Source: UBA5336 sp964492485 (GTDB taxonomy: Bacteria; Pseudomonadota; Alphaproteobacteria; Caulobacterales; Hyphomonadaceae). Taken from it: DNA of 64,000 nt. Of the stretch, positions 17,274 through 25,671 are shown piece after piece. A program made the translations under genes and the position numbers. The stretch is taken from NCBI GenBank assembly GCA_964492485.1, contig CAZBKM010000002.1, positions 268,649 through 332,648 of the forward strand. The letters run 5' to 3'. Positions within the stretch are counted from its first letter, which is position 1; every line of letters starts with the position of its first letter. The notes under the pieces were generated by a model. The model did no database searches. It was not told where the DNA came from and saw only the letters and a list, made by a program, of their open reading frames with translations.

Positions 17274-19019
17274 ATGGACGGTGCCCACGACCCGCACGGT
17301 CACGGAATGATGATAAAGGACGCCCTGGTGTTCCTGTTCGCAGCGGGCGTCGTCGTTCCGGTCTTCCGTGCGGTGCGCCTTCCAGCGGTGGTCGGTTTCC
17401 TGCTGGCCGGGCTCGCACTCGGTCCCTACGCGCTCGGGGCGCTGGCGGACTACTGGGCACCTGTGGGCCTGTTCACCATCTCCGACCCGGACGCCGTCGA
17501 CCTGTTCGCGGAGCTCGGCGTCCTGTTCCTCCTGTTCCTGATCGGACTTGAGCTCTCCTTCGAGAAGCTCTGGGCGCTGCGGCGGGCCGTGTTCGGCGCC
17601 GGCGCGTTCCAGGCCGGCCTGAGCGCGCTCGTCATCGGCCTGGCCCTGTCACTCATGGGGATTCCGGCAAACACGGCGGCCATTGTCGGACTGGCCCTCG
17701 CTTTGTCCTCGACTGCCATCGTGATGCAGATCCTGATCGAGGAACGTCGGGCGGCCACGCCGGCAGGACGGGCCGCCCTCGCAATCCTGCTGTTCCAGGA
17801 CCTGCTGGTGGCGCCTATCCTTATCTTCGTAGGCTTCGCCCAGCGCGAAGGCGGCGGCAGTTTGCTCGGCAGCATTACGGAGGCTGCGGTCCAGGGCACG
17901 ATCGCGCTCGTGGCGATCGTTGCGATCGGCCGGTTCCTGCTGCGCCGCGTCTTCAAGCTGGCCGCCATGGCGGGCGGGCGGGACTTTCTCATGGCGCTAA
18001 GCCTTCTGACGGTCGTGGGCGCTGCGGTCATCACGGCCAGTGCGGGCCTGTCGCTGGCTCTAGGGGCGTTCCTGGCAGGCCTGCTGCTGGGCGAGACCGA
18101 ATTCAAGCACCAGACCGAGGTCGATCTGGAGCCGTTCAAGGGTCTGCTGCTGGGCCTCTTCTTCATGAGCGTGGGCATGGATCTCGACCTGGCGACGGTG
18201 CTCGGCAGCGCGCCTGTCGTCCTTGCCGGACTGGTCGCCCTTCTGCTCGTGAAGGGCGCCCTGGCCTATCTGGCCTGCCGCCTGTTCGCAGGGCGCGCAG
18301 GGCTGTCGCTTGAAGCCGCCTTCCTGCTCGCGCCCGCCGGGGAGTTCGCCTTCGTGATCCTGGCCGCCGCGCGCGCCGGAGAGCTGATCTCGGCGGAACT
18401 GACCGCCATCGTGGCTGCGATCGTGGGGCTCTCCATGCTCCTGGTGCCCGCGCTCGGGCGGCTCGGCCTGCTGGCAGCAGCGCGCCGTCCCGATCCGGGC
18501 CCGCCGGCGCCGCAGCTTGGCGACTATGCGGATCTTTCGGGCCACGTGATCATCGCCGGGTTTGGACGCGTCGGACAGGCGATCGGCCACATCCTGTCGG
18601 GGGAATCGGCGGAACTGGTCGCGCTCGACCGTGATCCCAAGCGAATCGCCGAACAGCGTGACGCCGGCTGGCGGGCCTATCTTGGCGACGCGGCGCGTCC
18701 GGAAATCCTGAACCGGGCCGGTGCGGCAGGGGCCGCCCTCTTCATCGTGACGGTGGACGACCCGGTCAGCGCGGTGGCGATGGTCCGTGCGGTACGGAGC
18801 GTACGCACCGATGCGCCGATCCTGGCCCGGGCCCGCGACGCCGAACATGCCCGTGATCTGATGGATGCCGGCGCCACCTACGTGATCCCAGACGCCATCG
18901 AGGCGGGCCTTCAGCTTGCCGGACGCGCGCTGCGGGAGTTTGGCTACGCGTCCGAAACCGTGCGCGACCGTCTCGCGGCCGTACGAGACGATGAGTACCG
19001 TCAAGGCGAGGCCGTCTAG
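17274..19019 (+). CDS. CPA2-family monovalent cation:proton antiporter (Kef-type) with RCK domain
   Basis: 581-residue inner-membrane protein. An N-terminal His-rich stretch leads into about 12 hydrophobic segments of the Na/H-exchanger fold, with VVGFLLAGLALGPYAL in the first helices, then a Rossmann RCK-N/TrkA-N domain starting near residue 424 (HVIIAGFGRVGQAIG, LDRDPKR). It ends shortly after the RCK-N domain, so a TrkA-C domain is absent, as in KefB/KefC. It probably exports K+ (or Na+) in exchange for protons; the NAD-binding domain is regulatory. Its TAG stop lies in the TCTAGAGC repeat. Confidence 0.92.
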   Translation: MDGAHDPHGHGMMIKDALVFLFAAGVVVPVFRAVRLPAVVGFLLAGLALGPYALGALADYWAPVGLFTISDPDAVDLFAELGVLFLLFLIGLELSFEKLWALRRAVFGAGAFQAGLSALVIGLALSLMGIPANTAAIVGLALALSSTAIVMQILIEERRAATPAGRAALAILLFQDLLVAPILIFVGFAQREGGGSLLGSITEAAVQGTIALVAIVAIGRFLLRRVFKLAAMAGGRDFLMALSLLTVVGAAVITASAGLSLALGAFLAGLLLGETEFKHQTEVDLEPFKGLLLGLFFMSVGMDLDLATVLGSAPVVLAGLVALLLVKGALAYLACRLFAGRAGLSLEAAFLLAPAGEFAFVILAAARAGELISAELTAIVAAIVGLSMLLVPALGRLGLLAAARRPDPGPPAPQLGDYADLSGHVIIAGFGRVGQAIGHILSGESAELVALDRDPKRIAEQRDAGWRAYLGDAARPEILNRAGAAGAALFIVTVDDPVSAVAMVRAVRSVRTDAPILARARDAEHARDLMDAGATYVIPDAIEAGLQLAGRALREFGYASETVRDRLAAVRDDEYRQGEAV

Positions 19020-19121
19020 AGCAAGTTCGGAGCAAACGGACTCGGTTGCGAACGGATACTTGCGCAAAAACAATGATGTAAAGCGACGGCCTGGAGTGAA
19101 ACGAAAGACCGGCGCTCTAGA
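19015..19121 (+). repeat. 107-bp TCTAGAGC intergenic repeat, copy A
   Basis: Starts TCTAGAGCAAG and ends GGCGCTCTAGA, so it has a perfect 8-bp terminal inverted repeat (TCTAGAGC/GCTCTAGA). It is an inverted near-copy of 14021-14127. The first TCTAGA gives the stop codon of the antiporter gene. No open frame inside. Confidence 0.9.
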
Positions 19122-19237
19122 GTATCCGTCTTGGTCAAGCCACTCTCGGAGACCATTCTCGGTTATCGCGGACCCGGGCGTCGGTTTGCCTGCGCTTCAG
19201 ACTTGATGGGGTCTCTCGCGCGCTGCCTGCCTCGGGC

Positions 19238-20548
19238 TCAGTGAACCACGCCTATCCGGCGGAGCATGTCCGGCGAGGGCGCGGTCTCTTCCATCAGCGA
19301 GGCCTTGATTGGACGCGGCGATCCGAACACATGCCCCTGACCGAAGGGGATGCCGTATTCGAGGATCTCTACCACGCTGGTCTCGTCTTCAAGCCGGTCT
19401 GCAATCAGGGTGACCCCATGGCGGGCAAACACCGAGGCGACCTCTTCACCAGGTACATGCTGGGACTGGGACTGGACGGGACGGGGGCCGCGCGGGTCCC
19501 GGGCCTGATCGAGGAGACGGTGGGCGTCCATCTTGACGAAGCGTACACCGGCGTCCTGCAGGCGTGGCAGGTCGAGATTCAGGCCCGGCGCATGGTCCAG
19601 GGAGAAGCGAAAGCCCAGCGCCGACAGCCGATCCATGTTCTCGCGCATGGTCCGGTCACGCGTCTCGAACCGATCAGCGGGGAGCTCGAAGATCACGGCG
19701 CCCGACAGGTCGCGGTTCTCCGCCATGAAGCTGGCAAACACGTCAAACACCCGACTGTCACCAAGCGTCGCGGCGGACAGGTTGCAGAAGACACCCACGC
19801 GCCGATCCCGCTCGGCCAGACGGCGGACGATCTGGACGCACCGGAAGAGGGTCAGCGTGTCGACCACGCCCATCTTCTGGGTCCGGCGGGCCACATCGAG
19901 AAAGTCGCCCGGCCCGATCAGGCTTCCATCCGAGCGGCGAAGCCGGCTCAGCCCTTCATAGAAAGCCACGCGACGCTGCGGAAGGGACACCACGGGCTGC
20001 AGGTGAAGCTCGACCCGGCCCGCCTCGAGCGCCGCCCGGATCTCCTCGAAGGCACGCGCCTCGGACGGTTCGGACGGGCGGGCGGCGCGCGCCTGCGGCG
20101 CCTCCGGGGCGGCGTGCCCGTTGTGCGGGGCAAGGCGCGGACGTCCCTCCCGGCCTGCGAGCGTGTCGCGCCCGCCTTCGAAACTGCGTGACAGCCGCTC
20201 GATCAGGGCTTCGAGCTGGCGCATTTCCGTGACCAGCGCATCGCGACGTTCGGTCAGCTCGTGCTTCACGGTGGTCTCGACGGCGTCCGTGCGGGCCTTG
20301 AGGACGTCCACCTGTTCGCCCAGGTCCTTGTCCTGCACCTCAAGCGCGGCAATCCGTGCCTCGATACCCGGATCGCGTCCGCGCGCAATGAACAGGTGCG
20401 CCTGCCCCAGAACCAGCGCCGCCGACGCGCCGAGACCGCCCGCGAACCATGGGTCCATCATGGTCACGTCCCAGGCCGCGAACCCGACCACGCCGCCAAT
20501 GGCGAGGTACAGAAGAAAAAACACCACACGCATACGATCGGTACCCAT
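19238..20548 (-). CDS. TipF-like membrane protein with degenerate EAL domain
   Basis: About 436 residues with two N-terminal hydrophobic segments, a coiled-coil-like stretch (LEVQDKDLGEQVDVLKAR), a Pro/Ala-rich linker and a C-terminal EAL domain. This is the layout of Caulobacter TipF, a c-di-GMP receptor for flagellum assembly. In the EAL domain the Glu (YEGL), Asn (CNLSA), Glu (FELPA) and Lys (FVKMD) are present, but the paired Asp motif (DDFG) reads LDHAPG, so hydrolysis is unlikely while binding is possible. Start 20548 has AGGA close upstream; 20533 is the alternative. No flagellar gene lies in the window. Confidence 0.75.
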   Translation of the reverse strand: MGTDRMRVVFFLLYLAIGGVVGFAAWDVTMMDPWFAGGLGASAALVLGQAHLFIARGRDPGIEARIAALEVQDKDLGEQVDVLKARTDAVETTVKHELTERRDALVTEMRQLEALIERLSRSFEGGRDTLAGREGRPRLAPHNGHAAPEAPQARAARPSEPSEARAFEEIRAALEAGRVELHLQPVVSLPQRRVAFYEGLSRLRRSDGSLIGPGDFLDVARRTQKMGVVDTLTLFRCVQIVRRLAERDRRVGVFCNLSAATLGDSRVFDVFASFMAENRDLSGAVIFELPADRFETRDRTMRENMDRLSALGFRFSLDHAPGLNLDLPRLQDAGVRFVKMDAHRLLDQARDPRGPRPVQSQSQHVPGEEVASVFARHGVTLIADRLEDETSVVEILEYGIPFGQGHVFGSPRPIKASLMEETAPSPDMLRRIGVVH

Positions 20549-20631
20549 CGTTCCTGCTCGCCCGTCAGGCGAACCAGGCCCCACACCCTGACACACTCAC
20601 CTGAAATACACCTGAACGGGATTCGTGACAA

Positions 20632-20661
20632 AACGCCTCGATCATCTTGAGGCGTTTTTTT
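20632..20661. terminator. Rho-independent terminator between TipF-like and lipoprotein genes
   Basis: Stem AACGCCTC/GAGGCGTT with a 9-base loop and seven T on the plus strand; on the minus strand the stem is followed by TTTTG. It lies directly after the minus-strand lipoprotein gene, and that gene's TGA stop (20642-20644) falls in the loop, so the last codons are part of the stem. Confidence 0.85.
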
Positions 20662-21487
20662 CGGTCATGGCCCGGCCCTCCGAGGACAGAAGAACACCCG
20701 GCGGCCGGATTGGCCAGACCAGATCGTCGCCGTCGCACGAAAGTGACCGGTGCCGGTCAGGGTCAGCCCGCTCGTCAGCCCGCTCGTCTGGCCGCTCGTC
20801 AGCCCGCTCGTCTGGCCGCTGGTCTGGCCCCGGGTCCGGCTCGGCACTGGTGGACGCACAGCCGCGCACCTCGAGAACGATCCCGCCATAGCGCAGGCTG
20901 AAGGTGGCTGCGTCCGGACGGTCGGCGTGTCCGGTGATGGACAGATCGCCGGTGTCATAAACCGGCCGGGCCTGCGGGGTGGACAGGTCGGCAGCCCGCA
21001 ACACCGCGCTGGCGAAACCGCCTGCAGGGGCAGAGCGCACATGGGTGTCGGCGTCGGCGCGTTCCATCGCCTGGTCGAGTGCGGCGGCCATCGCTTCGGT
21101 ACCGTCCGGCCCGATAACCGCCAGCGGGGTCGCGCGCCCTGCGCGCCAGGACCCGTTCCGCACCCTCAGAAGGCCTTCAAGTCGGGCGGCGGACAGGTCG
21201 GGCAACAGCACGAGATCGGGAGCAGCGACACCGAGGGCCTCCAGCGCCCGGTAAGCCCCTTCCGGTGCGCCGATCAGCACGGTCTTCCCGCCGGCCATCA
21301 CGATGGCGCATGCGTGCGGAACGGCAACGCCGGTGCAGGGCAAAACGGCGAAGTCGCGGGGGCGCACCTCGAAGTCGGGTGCCGCCTTCTCAGGCCCCTC
21401 CGCCGGCGCCCCGCAGGCCGCCAGCCCGGCGAGACAGGCTGCTGCCATCGAACGTCTCCACGACAGGATGGGAGAGCCGGGTGTCAT
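20642..21487 (-). CDS. Lipoprotein resembling a metallo-beta-lactamase fold that lost its metal site
   Basis: 281 residues from ATG 21487, with lipobox LAGLAAC (Cys25). Residues about 60-145 match the order of motifs in RNase Z-like metallo-beta-lactamase proteins: CAIVMAGGKTVLIGAP, then a predicted strand, then a helix, then PLAVIGPDGTEAM. Where the HxHxDH metal motif belongs, the sequence reads LLPDLSAARLEGL, so no metal ligands remain. The domain stops early and is followed by a run of DER(A/P) repeats (about residues 224-242) and a short tail ending in the terminator stem. It starts 5 bp after the FAH-family gene's stop. The fold call is inference. Confidence 0.55.
   Translation of the reverse strand: MTPGSPILSWRRSMAAACLAGLAACGAPAEGPEKAAPDFEVRPRDFAVLPCTGVAVPHACAIVMAGGKTVLIGAPEGAYRALEALGVAAPDLVLLPDLSAARLEGLLRVRNGSWRAGRATPLAVIGPDGTEAMAAALDQAMERADADTHVRSAPAGGFASAVLRAADLSTPQARPVYDTGDLSITGHADRPDAATFSLRYGGIVLEVRGCASTSAEPDPGPDQRPDERADERPDERADERADPDRHRSLSCDGDDLVWPIRPPGVLLSSEGRAMTEKNASR
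20764..20835 (-). repeat. 12-bp tandem repeat inside lipoprotein gene
   Basis: Six units of 12 bp (for example CAGCCCGCTCGT and CTGGCCGCTCGT on the plus strand). On the coding strand each unit encodes four residues of the D-E-R-(A/P) type. The period is a multiple of three, so copy-number change would keep the frame. Confidence 0.9.
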
Positions 21488-21491
21488 GGTC

Positions 21492-22346
21492 CTAGCCGAT
21501 CCGCGTCTCGCCGGGTTCGGCAATGATCTCGTTCTCGATCGCGCCGATGCCGTCGATCTCGATACGGACCCGGTCGCCCACCGCCAGGAAACGCGGCGGA
21601 TCGAAACCCGCCCCGACGCCCGCGGGTGTGCCGGTGAACAGGACGTCACCCGGCTCCAGCGTGAAGGCGGCCGTCAGATGGGCAATCTGTTGTCCGATCG
21701 GGTGGACCATCTGGCCTGCGGTGCCCTCCTGCCGCAGGTCGCCCGACACCCAGGTCCGTATTCGCAGGCCTGCCAGGTCCGCAACCTCGTCGGGCGTGAC
21801 GAGCCAGGGGCCGAAGGGTGCATGGGTGTCGAAGCCCTTGCCCATGATCATGGTGGGCGAGGCTCTCTGCCAATCCCGGACGGAGTAATCGCAGCCGACG
21901 GCGAAACCCGCCACGATCTCCATCGCGCGGTCTGCGGGAACGTGGCGCCCACGCCGACCGATGACGACCACCAGCTCTCCTTCATAGTCGAGCTGATCGG
22001 AAACCTTCGGCAGATGAACGGGCGCATAGGGCGCGTTTGCGGCCGTGGACTGCTTGTTGAACCATTTCTGGACGCCCTCGCCCGGCAGGTTCGCGAAGCT
22101 CACACTCTCGGCCGCGTGGGCCGCATAGTTCAGACCGATGGCGAGGATCTTGCCGGGCCGCAGGATTGGCTGCAGCAGGGTGACCTCTTGCAGGGCGATG
22201 CGAGGGTATCGGACCGCAGGCTCAAGGACGCGCGCGCCTGACAGCCAATGCTCCAGCGGCGTCGCGCCAAGGTCGACCACCTGGTCGCCCTCCAGATAGC
22301 CGGCCCTGGGCGATCCGACGTCAAGACGGAAGCTTAGCCACCGCAT
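21492..22346 (-). CDS. Fumarylacetoacetate hydrolase family protein
   Basis: 284 residues. The FAH-family core is clear: KILAIGLNYAAHAAES, then the metal-binding YEGELVVVIG (E-x-E), GCDYSVRDWQ, GKGFDTHAPFGPW and the closing PGDVLFTGTPAGVG. Members cleave or hydrate beta-diketones or 2-oxo acids, using Mg. The short N-terminal domain resembles ureidoglycolate lyase/2-hydroxyhepta-2,4-diene-1,7-dioate isomerase-type members; the exact substrate cannot be read from the sequence. It is divergent from the DUF262 gene. Confidence 0.9.
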   Translation of the reverse strand: MRWLSFRLDVGSPRAGYLEGDQVVDLGATPLEHWLSGARVLEPAVRYPRIALQEVTLLQPILRPGKILAIGLNYAAHAAESVSFANLPGEGVQKWFNKQSTAANAPYAPVHLPKVSDQLDYEGELVVVIGRRGRHVPADRAMEIVAGFAVGCDYSVRDWQRASPTMIMGKGFDTHAPFGPWLVTPDEVADLAGLRIRTWVSGDLRQEGTAGQMVHPIGQQIAHLTAAFTLEPGDVLFTGTPAGVGAGFDPPRFLAVGDRVRIEIDGIGAIENEIIAEPGETRIG

Positions 22347-22457
22347 GGCCGTGATCCGCCTGTCACACCCGTCCGGGTTTTCGTCTGCGTCATGATCATT
22401 TCGTGTTGTCGCTCCCGAGGCCCCAAGCTAGGCGACGTGTTGGCAGGGAAGTCCGGA

Positions 22458-24140
22458 ATGAACAAGCCGTTCGACAGAGACGTACAGGGGATCGGCTCGG
22501 AACCGTTGCGGATCCGCGATCTTTTCGCGCCCGGCGAGCGCCTGTGCATGCCGCCCTATCAGCGCAGCTACTCCTGGGGCGAGCGCGAGGCCATGGCGTT
22601 GCTCGCAGACCTCATCGACTGCGCCGAGGACGGTTCGACCCATTTCATCGGCGCGATCGTCGTCAATCTCCGCGGCAAGACCGGGCTTCAGGAGATTGTG
22701 GACGGCCAGCAGCGCCTGACCACGCTGACGATCCTCCTTGCGGTTCTGCGCGACATGGAACCCGAAGCGCAACGCGCCGAGGCGCTGCACACCCTGATCG
22801 CCGACAGGGCCCAGCCCGAGACGGGCGAATCCGTGGTCTGGCGGATCTCCCTGAACCATCTGGATGGGGCCTTCTTCCGAGCCCACATCCAGACGCCCGG
22901 CCAGGCCGCCAGGACCGAAGACGATCCCGGCGACAGCGAAAGTCAGCGCCGCATCAGCACCGTCGCCGCCGGTTACCTGCGCGAACTGGGGCGGCTAGAC
23001 GCCGACACGAGGCGCGCACTCGCCGAGACGATCGCCGACCGGTGTACGCTGGTACGGGTGTCGGTGCGCGACCGGGACATGGGATACAAGGTGTTCCGGA
23101 TCCTCAACACGCGCGGCAAGGAGCCCAACGCCCACGACATCGTGAAGACGGAGCTCTTCGAACGCGCCGATTTCGACGTGCGCGAGGCCGACACCTATGC
23201 CACGCTCTGGTCGGATTATGAGGCCCGATTGGGCGGATCCGCCTTCGACGAACTGTTGCGGCAAATCCGGGCGCTTTATGACCGCGCGCCAAAGGGCGAC
23301 CTGATCGCGGGGTTCCGCAAGACGGTCCTCAACCGGATTTCGCCCCAGGAACTTCTGACCGAGCTCCTGCCCCGCTATGTCAGGGCCTATGAGGAGATTT
23401 CCACGGGCCGGGTGGAGTTCGGCGAGGCGTCCACGGAAGTGGGCGACTATCTGAACCGGATGCGCGCGCTAGACCATCAGGGCTGGCGGGCTCCGGCGCT
23501 GAAATACCTGGTCGAACGGCGCACCGACGAAGCCCGCGCACCGGAATTCTTCCGGCGGCTCGAACGGCTGGCCTATGTGCTGCAGCTCATCGTTCACAAG
23601 CGGGACCAGCGCGACAAGCGGTACCGGCGCGTGATCGACGCGCTGCATGCCGAGCGCCAGCTTTTCTCCGCCAACGGCCCCCTGGCGATCAACCCGGACG
23701 AGGCAAGACGGGTACGCGAGCGCCTTCTGGGGCGCTTCGCCACCTTCAACCAGCGCAGGGCGATGGCCTTGCGCCTGAATGCCGCGCTGGCGGATGGCCA
23801 GACCCTGCCGCCGGAAGCCGACGCGACCGTGGAACATGTGCTCCCGCGCAATCCGGATCCTGCCAGCCACTGGCTGACCACCTGGCCGGATCCTGCCAAA
23901 CGGCGGGAATACTGTGACACGCTGGGCAATTTCGTGCTCTTGCCCCACGAACTGAACCAGCAGGCCGACCGGATGGACTACCGCGACAAGAAGAAGGTCT
24001 ACTTCAACGGCAATGGCGCACCCTTCGCGCTGACCCGCGACCTGGCCGATCAGGATGCCTGGACAGCGGAAATCGTGCGTCACCGAACCGAACGGCTGGC
24101 CGAAATCCTCTGCCGCCACTGGGATCTGCCCGACGTTTGA
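22458..24140 (+). CDS. DUF262/DUF1524 (GmrSD-type) nuclease-like protein
   Basis: 560 residues from ATG 22458 (MNKPFDR). The N-terminal DUF262 domain shows CMPPYQRSYSW, HFIGAIV and IVDGQQRLTTL (about residues 30-90), a ParB-like NTPase signature. The C-terminal DUF1524 HNH-like domain shows VEHVLPR at about 458-464 and LGNFVLLPHELNQ at about 489-501. This fused arrangement is that of GmrSD, a Type IV restriction system that cuts glucosylated hydroxymethylcytosine DNA. The gene stands alone between metabolic genes, so a stand-alone anti-phage role is likely. An earlier ATG at 22392 lacks support. Confidence 0.88.
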   Translation: MNKPFDRDVQGIGSEPLRIRDLFAPGERLCMPPYQRSYSWGEREAMALLADLIDCAEDGSTHFIGAIVVNLRGKTGLQEIVDGQQRLTTLTILLAVLRDMEPEAQRAEALHTLIADRAQPETGESVVWRISLNHLDGAFFRAHIQTPGQAARTEDDPGDSESQRRISTVAAGYLRELGRLDADTRRALAETIADRCTLVRVSVRDRDMGYKVFRILNTRGKEPNAHDIVKTELFERADFDVREADTYATLWSDYEARLGGSAFDELLRQIRALYDRAPKGDLIAGFRKTVLNRISPQELLTELLPRYVRAYEEISTGRVEFGEASTEVGDYLNRMRALDHQGWRAPALKYLVERRTDEARAPEFFRRLERLAYVLQLIVHKRDQRDKRYRRVIDALHAERQLFSANGPLAINPDEARRVRERLLGRFATFNQRRAMALRLNAALADGQTLPPEADATVEHVLPRNPDPASHWLTTWPDPAKRREYCDTLGNFVLLPHELNQQADRMDYRDKKKVYFNGNGAPFALTRDLADQDAWTAEIVRHRTERLAEILCRHWDLPDV

Positions 24141-24153
24141 GCCACGTGGGACG

Positions 24154-24171
24154 CGCACCGCGCGCGGTGCG
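24154..24171. terminator. GC-rich perfect palindrome after the DUF262 gene
   Basis: CGCACCGCGCGCGGTGCG is an 18-base perfect palindrome starting 14 bp after the DUF262 stop. There is no T-run after it, so it is only a possible terminator or RNA end-stabilising hairpin. Confidence 0.35.
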
Positions 24172-24256
24172 GCCCTTGCCTCCGTCCGACGTATCGGGAA
24201 TACCTGCCGTTCGAAAAGCGGCCGAGTGCCGTCGACACATGCAAGGGGAGGTCTTC

Positions 24257-25024
24257 ATGAGCCTGTTCGACCTGACGGGAAAATCTGCCATCATTACCGG
24301 GTCCTCTCGCGGGATCGGCCGCGCCATCGCGGAGGCGATGGCCGATCAGGGCGCGCAGGTGACCATCTCGTCGCGCAAGCCGGGGCCCTGCCAGGAGGTC
24401 GCGGCTGCGATCAACGCCAAGCATGGCGAGGGCCGCGCGATCGCCGTGCCTGCCAACATCTCCTCGAAGGAGGAACTGCAGGCCCTCGTGGACGCGACCA
24501 ATGACGCCTTCGGCAAGGTCGACATCGTGGTCTGCAACGCCGCGTCCAATCCGGTCTATGGTCCGATGTCTGAACTGGACGACGCCGGTTTCCACAAGGT
24601 GCTCCAGAACAACATCGTCTCGAACCACTGGCTGATCCAGATGGTGGCGCCACAGATGCGGGAGCGGAAGGACGGCGCGGTCATCATCGTCTCGTCGATC
24701 GGCGGCATGAAAGCGTCCACCGTGATCGGCGCCTACAACATTTCCAAAGCGGCCGATTTCCAGCTCGCGCGCAATCTCGCCGCGGAGCTCGGCCCCGATA
24801 ACATCCGGGTCAACTGCATCGCGCCTGGCCTGATCAAGACCGATTTCGCCCGCGCCCTCTGGGAAAATCCGGAGAACGCGGAGCGGATCGAGAAGGGCAC
24901 GCCGCTGCGCCGGATCGGCGATCCCGAGGACATTGCGGGCGCGGCCGTCTATCTCGCCTCGCGGGCGGGGGCCTATATGACGGGACAGGCCCTCGTTGTT
25001 GACGGCGGTTCGGTGATCGTCTGA
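24257..25024 (+). CDS. SDR family NAD(P)-dependent oxidoreductase
   Basis: 255 residues, a classical short-chain dehydrogenase. It has the nucleotide motif ITGSSRGIGRAIA, NAAS, the catalytic Ser in VSSIGG, and YNISKAA with Tyr and Lys; the C-terminal GQALVVDGG is also typical. ATG 24257 is preceded by AGGGGAGG. It resembles the FabG/DHRS4-type group (LFDLTGKSAIITG opening). The substrate is unknown. The lipoprotein-thioesterase pair follows after 36 bp. Confidence 0.92.
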   Translation: MSLFDLTGKSAIITGSSRGIGRAIAEAMADQGAQVTISSRKPGPCQEVAAAINAKHGEGRAIAVPANISSKEELQALVDATNDAFGKVDIVVCNAASNPVYGPMSELDDAGFHKVLQNNIVSNHWLIQMVAPQMRERKDGAVIIVSSIGGMKASTVIGAYNISKAADFQLARNLAAELGPDNIRVNCIAPGLIKTDFARALWENPENAERIEKGTPLRRIGDPEDIAGAAVYLASRAGAYMTGQALVVDGGSVIV

Positions 25025-25060
25025 CTTCTGCGCCGGGGGGCCGCAGGAGGACACAGCCCG

Positions 25061-25669
25061 ATGACGATACGCTTTGGGCGCCTGGCCATCTTCTGTATTG
25101 CGGTCTGGGGACTTGGAGCCTGCGGTCAGACCGCAGCGCCACCTGACTATGTCTGGGTCGACTGGACCGAGGCCAGCCCTGACGGGGCCCGGGGGGCCGC
25201 GGCCGGCGTGGTCGTCACTTATACAGGGGATCTGAACCGGAGCTGCCAGGTGGATCCGGGAGGCACCGTCTTCTGGGCGAGCCATCCGGAGAGTTACCGG
25301 CATCCGGAAACCGGTCCCGGCCCCGCTACCTCGGACGTTCTGCGGATGTATGGCGGCAGCGACACCGGTCGCCAGGTGATCCGCTTCTCGCGGCCCGTGC
25401 GCGACCCGATCATGGCGGTGATGAGCGTCGGACAGGCCAATCGGGAAGTCCGCCTTGCCTTCGAGACGGACGTGGAGATCCTCGCCAGCGGTCCGGGCTA
25501 CTGGTCCGACCGGCTGAACATGCTGCGGCTTGCCGACGACCGTCGCACCGTCCACGGCCGGGAAGGCTACGGACTCCTGCGGTTCCCGGGGACGCATCTC
25601 GACATCGCCTTTGCCATTCCCGACCGCGAGCGGGATTATGGCCTCACCCTCGCCATTCAGGAGCCTTGA
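25061..25669 (+). CDS. Uncharacterised lipoprotein
   Basis: 202 residues with a lipobox GLGAC (Cys21) after a short basic, hydrophobic signal, so probably a lipid-anchored envelope protein. No family is recognised. The mature part is predicted to be rich in beta-strand, with aromatic-rich stretches (YVWVDW, VFWASHPESY). GCAGGAGG precedes the ATG. The stop is 3 bp before the ATG of the hotdog protein, so they form an operon with the SDR upstream. Confidence 0.7.
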   Translation: MTIRFGRLAIFCIAVWGLGACGQTAAPPDYVWVDWTEASPDGARGAAAGVVVTYTGDLNRSCQVDPGGTVFWASHPESYRHPETGPGPATSDVLRMYGGSDTGRQVIRFSRPVRDPIMAVMSVGQANREVRLAFETDVEILASGPGYWSDRLNMLRLADDRRTVHGREGYGLLRFPGTHLDIAFAIPDRERDYGLTLAIQEP

Positions 25670-25671
25670 GC

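Noticed and set aside
14021..19121. Composite transposon bounded by the two 107-bp repeats
   Set aside because: No transposase lies between or inside them, no target duplication is apparent, and the enclosed genes are ordinary chromosomal genes.
20764..20835. CRISPR or iteron array
   Set aside because: The 12-bp units lie inside a coding frame and keep it, without spacers.
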